From Capnocytophaga haemolytica (lineage in GTDB: Bacteria > Bacteroidota > Bacteroidia > Flavobacteriales > Flavobacteriaceae), in contig NZ_CP014227.1 in assembly GCF_001553545.1 (NCBI RefSeq), forward strand, positions 124,001 to 188,000: a DNA stretch of 64,000 bases, in the 5' to 3' direction. The translations under genes were made by a program, and so were the position numbers. Positions 1 to 7,020 of the stretch are shown one piece after another (within the stretch, counting starts at the first letter, position 1; each line of letters opens with the position of its first letter). The notes beneath the pieces are model-generated. The model was not told the origin of the DNA. It saw nothing but the letters and a program-made list of their open reading frames with translations, and searched no databases.

Positions 1-197
1 CCGTAGAAAAATATACTTTTATAGTTGTATAAAAGGTTCTCTTGTATTAGGCAAGAGGAAGTGTCTAAATTTATTTTTCTTCTTTAATACCTTATTTATA
101 AACTACTTATAAAGTGCTGTCCTAAAAAAAATAAACCTAACTATTGCATAACTAAAAAAGTATTACTATTTTAGCCGCAAATTTTAATTATACCATT
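1..197. other. Upstream spacer, no gene seen
   Basis: AT-rich leader of the first gene. A weak hairpin (CTCTTG ... CAAGAG, about 39-57) is followed by T-rich sequence and may end a gene that lies before the window. No clear TAnnTTTG box was found in front of the SPFH gene. Confidence 0.4.
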
Positions 198-1136
198 ATG
201 ATAGAAAGTTTTAATTTCAGTTTTATTATTGTTGTCTTCATAGGAGTAGTCCTTCTATTAGGAGCAGTTTTTACTGTGAGGCAACAAACCGCCGTATCTA
301 TTGAGCGCTTTGGCAAATTCCAGAGCATACGCCACTCAGGCTTACAGTTTAAAATACCTGTATTCGACAAGATTGCAGCCCGTATCAGCCTGAAAATACA
401 GCAGCTCGACGTGGTTGTCGAAACCAAAACCCTCGATGATGTATTTGTAAAGATTAAAGTATCGGTGCAGTTCGTCGTGATTAAGGATAAGGTCTACGAT
501 GCTATCTACAAGCTCGAGTACCCTCACGACCAGATTACCAGCTACGTATTCGATGTGGTGCGCGCCGAAGTACCTAAGATGAAGCTCGACGACGTCTTCG
601 TGAAGAAAGACGATATCGCTATTGCTGTAAAGCGCGAAGTGCAGGAGTCGATGGAGACCTATGGCTACGACATCATCAAAACCCTCGTTACCGACATTGA
701 CCCTGACGCCCAAGTAAAAGCGGCAATGAACCGCATCAACGCTGCTGAACGCGAAAAAGTAGCCGCACAGTACGAAGGGGATGCACAGCGTATTCTCATT
801 GTAGAAAAAGCCAAAGCCGAGGCTGAAAGCAAGCGACTGCAAGGGCAAGGTATTGCCGATCAGCGGCGCGAAATAGCCCGTGGATTGGTGGAAAGCGTAG
901 GAGTACTGCACAAGGTGGGGATCAGTTCGCAAGAGGCATCAGCCCTTATCGTGGTGACCCAGCATTACGATACGCTCCAATCAGTAGGGCAACAGGCTAA
1001 CAGCAATCTTATCTTGCTACCTAACTCGCCTGAAGCAGGCAACGAGATGCTCAACAATATGATTACCTCCTTTACAGCCTCTGCACAGATCTCAGAGAAG
1101 ATGAAGGAGCATAGCAAGAGGAAAAAAGAGGAATAA
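198..1136 (+). CDS. SPFH/band 7 membrane-anchored protein
   Basis: A 312-residue stomatin/prohibitin/flotillin-type protein. One N-terminal membrane segment (about residues 7-27) is followed by the band 7 domain (about 28-200). An alanine- and glutamate-rich coiled coil comes next (about 185-240, with EREKVAAQYEGDAQR and EKAKAEAESKRLQGQG), and the tail is lysine-rich. Such proteins form ring-like oligomers at the inner membrane and often support membrane proteases or membrane organisation; the particular role here is unknown. The gene stands alone and meets the minus-strand nnr gene at a strong bidirectional hairpin. The family is clear, the function is not. Confidence 0.9.
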   Translation: MIESFNFSFIIVVFIGVVLLLGAVFTVRQQTAVSIERFGKFQSIRHSGLQFKIPVFDKIAARISLKIQQLDVVVETKTLDDVFVKIKVSVQFVVIKDKVYDAIYKLEYPHDQITSYVFDVVRAEVPKMKLDDVFVKKDDIAIAVKREVQESMETYGYDIIKTLVTDIDPDAQVKAAMNRINAAEREKVAAQYEGDAQRILIVEKAKAEAESKRLQGQGIADQRREIARGLVESVGVLHKVGISSQEASALIVVTQHYDTLQSVGQQANSNLILLPNSPEAGNEMLNNMITSFTASAQISEKMKEHSKRKKEE

Positions 1137-1156
1137 CTTTCCTCTACAAGAAGTGT

Positions 1157-1194
1157 ACAAGGGGCAGTCCTACTATTTTAGGACTGCCCCTTGT
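1157..1194. terminator. Bidirectional hairpin between SPFH gene and nnr
   Basis: Perfect 16-bp stem (1157-1172 with 1179-1194; ACAAGGGGCAGTCCTA and its complement) and a 6-nt loop between two convergent genes. There is no long T-tract, but position and stability fit a shared terminator. Confidence 0.8.
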
Positions 1195-1197
1195 GCG

Positions 1198-2679
1198 TTA
1201 CAGGGAGAAACAACTTCCTGCCAAATCGCGCGCTATTAAAGCCTCCTCGCCGATACGCTGAGCTACGGCATCCCCTCTTCTGCCGTGCTCAAATACACCC
1301 AGCAAAGCAGCCTCCAAAGGGCTATAGCCTTGGGCACGTAGCCCCGTGAGGATCCCTGTGAGGACATCGCCACTGCCACCCGTAGCCATCCCCACATTGC
1401 CTGAGGAGTTCAGCCAGCAGTGTACACCATCAGTGATAAGGGTATGTGCCCCTTTTACAATAAGAATAATGCTATGCTTAAGGGCAAAAGTCTTCGCTTT
1501 TTCTATCTTCTCAAAGTCGTCATTCCAACTACCAATAAGGCGCTCCAATTCCTTGGGGTGAGGAGTGAGGATAGCGCTCCGTGGTATCTTCGTTTGCGCT
1601 TCGTTGTGCTGAGCGAGCAAATTCAGTGCATCGGCATCAATTACAAAGGGCACTTGGGCGTACAAATCGAATAGCTCAAAAAGTGCTTCTGCTGTATCGG
1701 GATGCTTGCCCAAGCCTACGCCAACGCCTATTGCCGAGGGCTGGAAAGGCACTGTGATAGTGTTAATGTGTTTCTTCTTATCTGAGGTCAATACCATTGC
1801 CTCTGGCACTGCCGTTTGTAGGATAGGGTATCCACATCGGGGGATAAGCGCAGTGACTAAGCCTGTGCCTATCCGCAAAGCAGCCGTAGCACTGAGCACT
1901 ACAGCACCTATTTTGCCATAACTACCCCCTATGAGCAGTGCGTGACCAAAGGTACCCTTATGGGCAAACTTATTACGAACCTTTCGCAGTGGGGTAACAA
2001 TTTCTTCAGTGAGATAGGTAAAATCAGTGGAAAGCGAGGCTATAAAGTCGGTATCTAAGCCGATATCGAGTACTTTCCACTGTGGGATGTGTACCCCTGT
2101 CTGTGGGAGTAAGAGCGGTAATTTAGGTGTCTGAAAGGTGAGTACTACCGAAGGATTTACAAAGAGATCTGGGGTGGCTTTGTCGGTATATACCCCCGAG
2201 GGTATATCTACACTTACGACATAAGCACCAGCACTGTTGATACGCTCAAAAACTGATTGTACCCACGTAGGGGCAGGGCGATTGAGTCCTACCCCAAAGA
2301 TCGCATCTACAATTACCTCGCCTTGTAGGGTTATTGTGGAGGCATTCTCGGCAGTGATAGGGTGTATTGGGAGGTGAAGTTCTTCCAATAAATGAAGGTT
2401 TGCTTGGCAGTCTGCCGAGAGTTGCTCGCTGAACTGCACTAAGTATACGCTCACTTGCTTGCCGCTTTGGAGGAGTATCCGTGCTAAGGCTAAGCCGTCG
2501 CCTCCGTTGTTGCCCACTCCTGCCATTATGCAGAAAGATTGTGCCTCAGGCAGGTGCTTTTCTATCCATAGGAATAGCTGAGTGGAGGCGCGTTCCATCA
2601 GTTGCCAAGAGGTGATGCCTTGCCTTTCAATGGTGATGCGGTCAGCTTCTCGGAGCTGTTCGGTATTGAGTATCTTCAT
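1198..2679 (-). CDS. nnr: Bifunctional NAD(P)H-hydrate epimerase / ADP-dependent dehydratase
   Basis: This 493-residue enzyme repairs hydrated NADH and NADPH. The N-terminal YjeF half (about 1-215) epimerises R- and S-NAD(P)HX and shows the glycine motif GNNGGDG (residues 56-62). The C-terminal half (about 225-490) is the ribokinase-like ADP-dependent dehydratase, with GGSYGKIGA near 250 and the nucleotide-binding GMATGGSGDVLTG beginning near residue 430. Length and domain order match the usual bacterial fusion. It is the last gene of a minus-strand run after gldC (30-nt gap). Confidence 0.95.
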   Translation of the reverse strand: MKILNTEQLREADRITIERQGITSWQLMERASTQLFLWIEKHLPEAQSFCIMAGVGNNGGDGLALARILLQSGKQVSVYLVQFSEQLSADCQANLHLLEELHLPIHPITAENASTITLQGEVIVDAIFGVGLNRPAPTWVQSVFERINSAGAYVVSVDIPSGVYTDKATPDLFVNPSVVLTFQTPKLPLLLPQTGVHIPQWKVLDIGLDTDFIASLSTDFTYLTEEIVTPLRKVRNKFAHKGTFGHALLIGGSYGKIGAVVLSATAALRIGTGLVTALIPRCGYPILQTAVPEAMVLTSDKKKHINTITVPFQPSAIGVGVGLGKHPDTAEALFELFDLYAQVPFVIDADALNLLAQHNEAQTKIPRSAILTPHPKELERLIGSWNDDFEKIEKAKTFALKHSIILIVKGAHTLITDGVHCWLNSSGNVGMATGGSGDVLTGILTGLRAQGYSPLEAALLGVFEHGRRGDAVAQRIGEEALIARDLAGSCFSL

Positions 2680-2709
2680 AGTTGTAAGGGTTTAAATAAG
2701 AATGGCTCC

Positions 2710-3042
2710 CTAAGGCTCAACAATGAGTTTTTTGGCAAACTGCTTGCAGAAGTCCTGCATTGTAGTGTACATCTCCTCGTCGTCAGTGGCTTGGAGGTAC
2801 TTTTCGCTCATTGTGGCAAACATCTGGTAGAAGAAGAACTTCATATCGTTGAGGGGCATTTGCTTTGTCCATAGGTCGACGCTCAGGGCTTGCTTGTTCT
2901 CTGCGTCCCATAGCGATAGGAAGAAGGAAGGGGTTTCCTGCTCAGTGATATCGCCGTCCTCTGCTGAGAAGTGTAAGGCTTCAGCGATCTTATTTTCGTC
3001 TAAGCCGACGGTAAGTGTGATAGTGGAAGTGCTGTGTACCAT
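2710..3042 (-). CDS. gldC: Gliding motility protein GldC
   Basis: A 110-residue soluble protein recognised as GldC by its N-terminus (STITLTVGLDENKI), its length and its partner gldB. In Flavobacterium johnsoniae gldB and gldC form an operon, and GldC supports gliding and the function of GldB; its biochemistry is not established. The ATG overlaps the gldB stop codon as TAATG, so the two are translationally coupled. The N-terminus has no signal peptide, so the protein is probably cytoplasmic. Confidence 0.9.
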   Translation of the reverse strand: MVHSTSTITLTVGLDENKIAEALHFSAEDGDITEQETPSFFLSLWDAENKQALSVDLWTKQMPLNDMKFFFYQMFATMSEKYLQATDDEEMYTTMQDFCKQFAKKLIVEP

Positions 3043-4007
3043 TATTTCTGAGGTTTGTAAAGTGATTGTTTGAAAAGGTCTTCGCCTTTCATTGCCAGTA
3101 GCTTGGGGAGGGCTTCTCCCTTGTGTTTCTCAACATACGCCTTTACGATCTGCAAGCCTATGTAGCGCCCTAACTGCCCTGGGGTGTCGTTATCAATCTC
3201 ACGGTAGAACTTTGAAAAAGGTGCAGGGAAGATAAATCGGCTCAGTAGTTTTTTATCGGTTTGGTAAAGCACTTCATCTTCAATAAAAGTGCGCCATATC
3301 ATTGCTTCGTTAGCCTCCGCCCAACTGTATTTCTCAGGAGTGTAGCGCAGTAGTTGCGCCTCAGTTTTATCTGGCAGTAAGAGGCTTTCTAAGTAGAGCT
3401 TCTTGCCTTCATAGACCATCTCATCTAAGAAGGTGATCGTCCCTACGTGGGGTACGATTTGGTCGGCAAAAGCATCAGCGATATCTACTGTAAGGTACTG
3501 AGGTTGTAGTTCGTTGCTTATATAAGCCTGAATATTCTCGTAATAAGGGTGTTTTTCTCCCAGATAGTTGTCCGTACCGATGAGCAGGAGCGAATCGGCA
3601 TAAATGACGCGCGACTGGTAATCTACCTGAGTAAGGAGGGTTACTACCTTTGGCGGAGTGAACTTAGGAAAGTAGTATTTGATATGCTGAAAGAGGCTTT
3701 TTATCTCCTTCTTCTGAGCTGAAAAGTCGCCTAAACTCTTGTTGACTTCCTTATAGAGTGCTTTGTAGATGGTATCGCGGTGTATCTTGTGCCATTCCTC
3801 ATCACTAATGGCTTTTGTGAAGAACTGAGGATATTTGCGCTGTAAGTCCGAGAGCTGCTCATCAGGGGTATTCACAAAAAGAGAGTCGAGCCTTACCACT
3901 TGGAAAGGCACTTGTATCTGGCTGATTTCCTTTTCTTTTTTATCGCCACAAGCGGTGCAGCACCATAAGGTTAAGGGTATAAATGCAAGTATAAATATCT
4001 TTTTCAT
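3042..4007 (-). CDS. gldB: Gliding motility lipoprotein GldB
   Basis: A 321-residue lipoprotein. The signal peptide ends in a lipobox with the lipidated cysteine at residue 20 (LWCCTACGDK), and a lysine/glutamate stretch follows. The body matches the GldB family (start of mature part near FQVVRLDSLF; QLGRYIGLQIVKAYVEKH near the C-terminus). GldB is one of the core gliding and type IX secretion-associated Gld proteins of Bacteroidota. It starts 31 nt after the antiporter reading frame and is coupled to gldC by a TAATG overlap. Confidence 0.93.
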   Translation of the reverse strand: MKKIFILAFIPLTLWCCTACGDKKEKEISQIQVPFQVVRLDSLFVNTPDEQLSDLQRKYPQFFTKAISDEEWHKIHRDTIYKALYKEVNKSLGDFSAQKKEIKSLFQHIKYYFPKFTPPKVVTLLTQVDYQSRVIYADSLLLIGTDNYLGEKHPYYENIQAYISNELQPQYLTVDIADAFADQIVPHVGTITFLDEMVYEGKKLYLESLLLPDKTEAQLLRYTPEKYSWAEANEAMIWRTFIEDEVLYQTDKKLLSRFIFPAPFSKFYREIDNDTPGQLGRYIGLQIVKAYVEKHKGEALPKLLAMKGEDLFKQSLYKPQK

Positions 4008-4038
4008 TATATGATGATTTGTTTATTACAGTTTTTTT

Positions 4039-4566
4039 CTACTCATTATGCACCCACTTCTCTTCTTCTAAGTTGAGTCGATAGCGGAAGGCATTGATTA
4101 CTTCCTCATCAATGCTTGGGTCTTCATTGAGCTTGGTGAGCACCTCACGCTGATGATGTAGTACCTCTATGTAGTGTCCTCGTGCGTGCTTGGTAAGGGT
4201 ACACAGTGGGCGACTCATCTGATGCTCCCATATCTGCTTATTGGTGGTCAGCAAGAACGAGCGCTCTATCTCATCGGGGAAGTTCGCTTCCATATACGCT
4301 ACTGCTGCACGCGCCATCTCCTTGCGTATCAAATCCTCTGCCTCTGCCTCCTCAATATGGTCGCCATAGTCAGGGAAGGGCACCGCCTTGATGAGCCACG
4401 GAAGGGTGAGCCCCTGTACTACCAAGGTGGTTAATATCACCACAAAGGTAATGAACAATATCAGGTCGCGATGCGGGAAGGGCGTAACCTTATCGGCAAG
4501 GGTCAGCGGTATAGAGAGTGCCGTAGCCAGCGACACTACCCCGCGCATCCCTGCCCATCCCATCAC
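4039..4566 (-). CDS. Na+/H+ antiporter, C-terminal part after a frameshift
   Basis: A 175-residue frame holding the end of a CPA1-type Na+/H+ antiporter: the conserved GWAGMRGVVSLATALSIP helix, one more membrane helix (residues about 30-55) and a cytoplasmic tail of about 115 residues. The nominal GTG start at 4566 lies inside a conserved helix, so this is not a natural N-terminus. Adding one G to the GG at 4574-4575 (minus strand CAGGTCC to CAGGGTCC) would join it to the upstream frame as ARQGPLVMGWAGMRG, which is what the family shows. See the upstream fragment. Confidence 0.75.
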   Translation of the reverse strand: MMGWAGMRGVVSLATALSIPLTLADKVTPFPHRDLILFITFVVILTTLVVQGLTLPWLIKAVPFPDYGDHIEEAEAEDLIRKEMARAAVAYMEANFPDEIERSFLLTTNKQIWEHQMSRPLCTLTKHARGHYIEVLHHQREVLTKLNEDPSIDEEVINAFRYRLNLEEEKWVHNE

Positions 4567-5621
4567 TAATGGACCTGCCTTGCTGGCAAACGATCATCAG
4601 CTACTGTGATGAAGTGCTTCATTATCTGGGTAATCACCACTGCCCCAAGCATACAGCCAAAGCGCACCACGATGAGCACCCCCGTAACGATAAGCCCATA
4701 GGTGATAGCTGTCCACAAGTCAATGCCTTCTTTTGCCTGAATGCCTTCTAATATCTGTGGCAAGTCGAGCCCGATGAGGGCAAACGCCAGTCCGTTGAGG
4801 ATAAATACATATACGTTCCATACCGCAATGGCATTGATCTGCGTAGTTGCCGCGAAGATCTCATCTCGCTTGCGTGAGAGGAAAAGCGCCCCAGCTACCA
4901 CTGCCAACACCCCTGAAGTCTGAGCAAAATCTGCCAATATATAAATTACGTAGGGGGTGATCAGTGTGAGGATAATATCCATATTGCGCTCTGTGGGTAA
5001 GTATTTATGCATCTTATACATCAGCCAAGCCACTGCCAGCCCTATGGCAATACCCCCAAGCACCATCCATACAAAGTTTAGCGAGGCTTTCCCCAGCAAA
5101 AACTGACCCGTAGTAACGGCAATGGCTGCCATACGAAAGACAATCAAGCCAGAAGCGTCGTTGAGCAGACTCTCATTGCCCAAAATCACCTCTATGCGCT
5201 TAGGTATTTTCACAAACTTAGCAATCGCATTCGTACTCACAGTGTCCGTAGGCGATACTATTCCCCCAAGCAAGAAACCCAAAGGAAGTGCAAACCCTGG
5301 GAAGACCATATTGGCAACCCACGCCACCGCCGCTGCCGTGATAAACACTGCAGGGAATGCCAGACTGATGATAATGCGTCGCCATTTCCATAGCTCCTTC
5401 TGCGAGATAGCCCACGTCTCCTCATAAAGCAAAGGTGGCAGAAAGACGATGAATATCAGTTCAGGATTGATATGTACCTTAGGCAAATTCGGAATAAAAC
5501 TCAAAGCTAAACCGCCAATTACCAACAGAATAGGGTAAGCGATTTTCAGCTTATTGGCAACGAGCATCAGAGCAATAATCACCAAAAGCAACAACAAGAA
5601 TAAAGATACATTGATTGCCAT
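4566..5621 (-). CDS. Na+/H+ antiporter (CPA1), N-terminal part, frameshifted
   Basis: 351 residues covering about ten membrane helices of a CPA1/NhaP-like cation-proton antiporter. The substrate-site region reads SPTDTVSTNAIAKF followed by GNESLLNDASGL. The frame stops with VH-stop right after ADDRLPAR and runs into the fragment at 4039-4566. Together they would make about 527 residues, normal for the family. The one-base difference could be a sequencing error, a real inactivating mutation or phase variation; the two frames touch as TAGTG. The gene leads the gldB-gldC-nnr run and has its own TATCTTTG box. Confidence 0.8.
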   Translation of the reverse strand: MAINVSLFLLLLLVIIALMLVANKLKIAYPILLVIGGLALSFIPNLPKVHINPELIFIVFLPPLLYEETWAISQKELWKWRRIIISLAFPAVFITAAAVAWVANMVFPGFALPLGFLLGGIVSPTDTVSTNAIAKFVKIPKRIEVILGNESLLNDASGLIVFRMAAIAVTTGQFLLGKASLNFVWMVLGGIAIGLAVAWLMYKMHKYLPTERNMDIILTLITPYVIYILADFAQTSGVLAVVAGALFLSRKRDEIFAATTQINAIAVWNVYVFILNGLAFALIGLDLPQILEGIQAKEGIDLWTAITYGLIVTGVLIVVRFGCMLGAVVITQIMKHFITVADDRLPARQVH

Positions 5622-5648
5622 AAATGCTATTTATAAGTTCTCAGGCGG

Positions 5649-5656
5649 CAAAGATA
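5649..5656 (-). promoter_or_regulatory. -7 box for the antiporter-gldBC-nnr run
   Basis: TATCTTTG on the minus strand, 27 nt before the antiporter ATG; it matches the Bacteroidota consensus TAnnTTTG. Confidence 0.7.
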
Positions 5657-5674
5657 CAACTTTTTTTAGAAATG

Positions 5675-5762
5675 AGAAGCAGAGATCAGAGAGCAGAAAG
5701 CAGAAACTAACATCCCTAACTTCTGTTCTCTGATCTCTGACCCCTGTTCGCTGACCTCTGTG
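5675..5762. repeat. Inverted heptad micro-repeats
   Basis: Five GA-rich 7-mers (5675-5709; GAGATCA, GAGAGCA, GAAAGCA type) are followed by six CT-rich 7-mers in exact 7-bp register (5721-5762; CTCTGAT, CTCTGAC type). The two arrays are roughly complementary and could fold back. The block ends one base before the stop codon of the methyltransferase gene. Confidence 0.85.
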
Positions 5763-5763
5763 A

Positions 5764-6543
5764 TTAGACTTTCTGCGCTACGATAGCAATACCTGAAAGG
5801 TTTTTATCGTGCTTGCGGAAAGTAGCCTTCATCTTCTTGACACGCTTACGCAGTTCGGGGAAGCGCAAGAGGTTAAAGGCTATTTTCAGGAAGCGTAGAA
5901 AGCCTTCATCTTGTATCATACGCTTTCTTTCGACGAGGTGCATTGGGGCTTCAAAGACGCTGACGACCTTAAAGCCTTGTTCTTTGAGCAGTTCCGTCCA
6001 TTCGGCTTCTGTCATTGGGCGGGCATGTACGCGTATGGTGGAGCTCAGTTCCTTAAAGATGTCCTCTTTTACAGTGTCGGACACATCATTGGGCTTCAAT
6101 CCCAGTTCGTGGATACCGTAATAGCCTCCCGATTTCAGTAGGCGGTATGCCTCACCAATGATAGCTTTTTTATGCTCTAAAGGCTGCATCGTCAGCATTG
6201 CCTCGCCGTATACTTTGGTGGCTGAGCCATCGGGCAAGCCTGTTTCAGAAGCGTCGGCAATGATGATTTTAGCCTTGTCATAATTGAGGCTTTTGCGCGC
6301 TTTTGCTGCGGCAGCCTCATTGAGGTCGACCCCTGTATAACTGTGTGGGCGTCGTGCGCAAGTAAGAGCGGCAGTGAAGCCCAAGCCAGGGGCAAATTCT
6401 ACTACATCGTCATCGTTGCTTATTTGCAACCCATTGATGAGTTTTTCGGTAAGCTCACGACCTCCAGGGCGGAGCACACGCTTACCGAGCTTAGCAAGAA
6501 TCCAGTGCCCTTGCTTTTCGTTTAAAGTGTTTTCTACTTTCAT
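5764..6543 (-). CDS. Class I SAM-dependent methyltransferase
   Basis: A 259-residue enzyme with a Rossmann-type methyltransferase core: motif I VVEFAPGLGFTAAL (about 47-60), the acidic end of strand 2 in YTGVDLNEAAA, and IIIADASETGLP for the adenine side. A small-molecule methyltransferase is likely; the substrate cannot be read from the sequence. It is a single-gene unit with a TACCTTTG box 59 nt upstream and heptad repeats at its end. Confidence 0.85.
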   Translation of the reverse strand: MKVENTLNEKQGHWILAKLGKRVLRPGGRELTEKLINGLQISNDDDVVEFAPGLGFTAALTCARRPHSYTGVDLNEAAAAKARKSLNYDKAKIIIADASETGLPDGSATKVYGEAMLTMQPLEHKKAIIGEAYRLLKSGGYYGIHELGLKPNDVSDTVKEDIFKELSSTIRVHARPMTEAEWTELLKEQGFKVVSVFEAPMHLVERKRMIQDEGFLRFLKIAFNLLRFPELRKRVKKMKATFRKHDKNLSGIAIVAQKV

Positions 6544-6602
6544 AAACTGATGTGATTAAATTTGTTGAACAATAAAGATATTTTTATCTCCTTTAGAAAG
6601 CG

Positions 6603-6610
6603 CAAAGGTA
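6603..6610 (-). promoter_or_regulatory. -7 box for the methyltransferase gene
   Basis: TACCTTTG on the minus strand, 59 nt before the ATG. Confidence 0.6.
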
Positions 6611-6745
6611 GCGAATAAATTTAATTATGCAGCTATTTTTATTTAGTTTTTATTAATGGGTAGATAGCTTGTAGAAAAAGCAGGGAAAGATAGAGTAGCC
6701 AAGAGGGGGCTATATAGCGACGGTTCACCGAAGCATTGGCTTATG

Positions 6746-6767
6746 GAGTTTGTCCGTTCTGTGTCCG
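6746..6767. repeat. 11-bp-register repeat, short copy
   Basis: Two adjacent 11-mers, gagtttgtccg and ttctgtgtccg. On the minus strand they begin CGGACACA and CGGACAAA, the same core as the longer arrays at 30.1, 47.7 and 60.3 kb. Confidence 0.6.
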
Positions 6768-6920
6768 TTTTAGCTTTGTAATGGTTAGTGGGTAGTTTTG
6801 TTGTAGATGGTGATTAAGTGGGTGATTTATTATTGAGGTGTAAAAGGCTGCGGCTGTTATGTATAGCTGGTTTTTCTTGTTTTTATTTATCAAAATAGCT
6901 GATGGTAAAGGAAGATTTTG

Positions 6921-6928
6921 TATCTTTG
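6921..6928 (+). promoter_or_regulatory. -7 box for polA-murF
   Basis: TATCTTTG, followed by GCC; 92 nt before the polA ATG, so the mRNA has a leader of roughly 85 nt. Confidence 0.65.
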
Positions 6929-6933
6929 CCTCC

Positions 6934-6961
6934 TAATTAGCTATTAGCTTTTGGCTTTCAG
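6934..6961. repeat. Heptad micro-repeats in the polA leader
   Basis: Four 7-mers in register ending in AG or GG (taattag, ctattag, cttttgg, ctttcag), between the promoter and the polA start. This is a weaker member of the 7-bp family. Confidence 0.4.
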
Positions 6962-7020
6962 CAAAGAAGGTGCTGTTTAGCTAAAGTGCTAAGAACTGGA
7001 AAGTAGAAGTTAAGAATTTG

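Larger units (their letters stand above)
6544..7020. other. Spacer between methyltransferase gene and polA
   Basis: Divergent spacer of 477 bp. It holds the minus-strand methyltransferase promoter, a G/T-rich filler containing two 11-bp repeat units, the polA promoter and four heptads. I see no open frame with coding character and no tRNA. Confidence 0.6.

Noticed and set aside
342..932. 196-residue antisense open frame in the SPFH gene
   Set aside because: Shadow frame; rich in His, Leu and Val as expected from reversed codons, and lies wholly inside a recognised gene.
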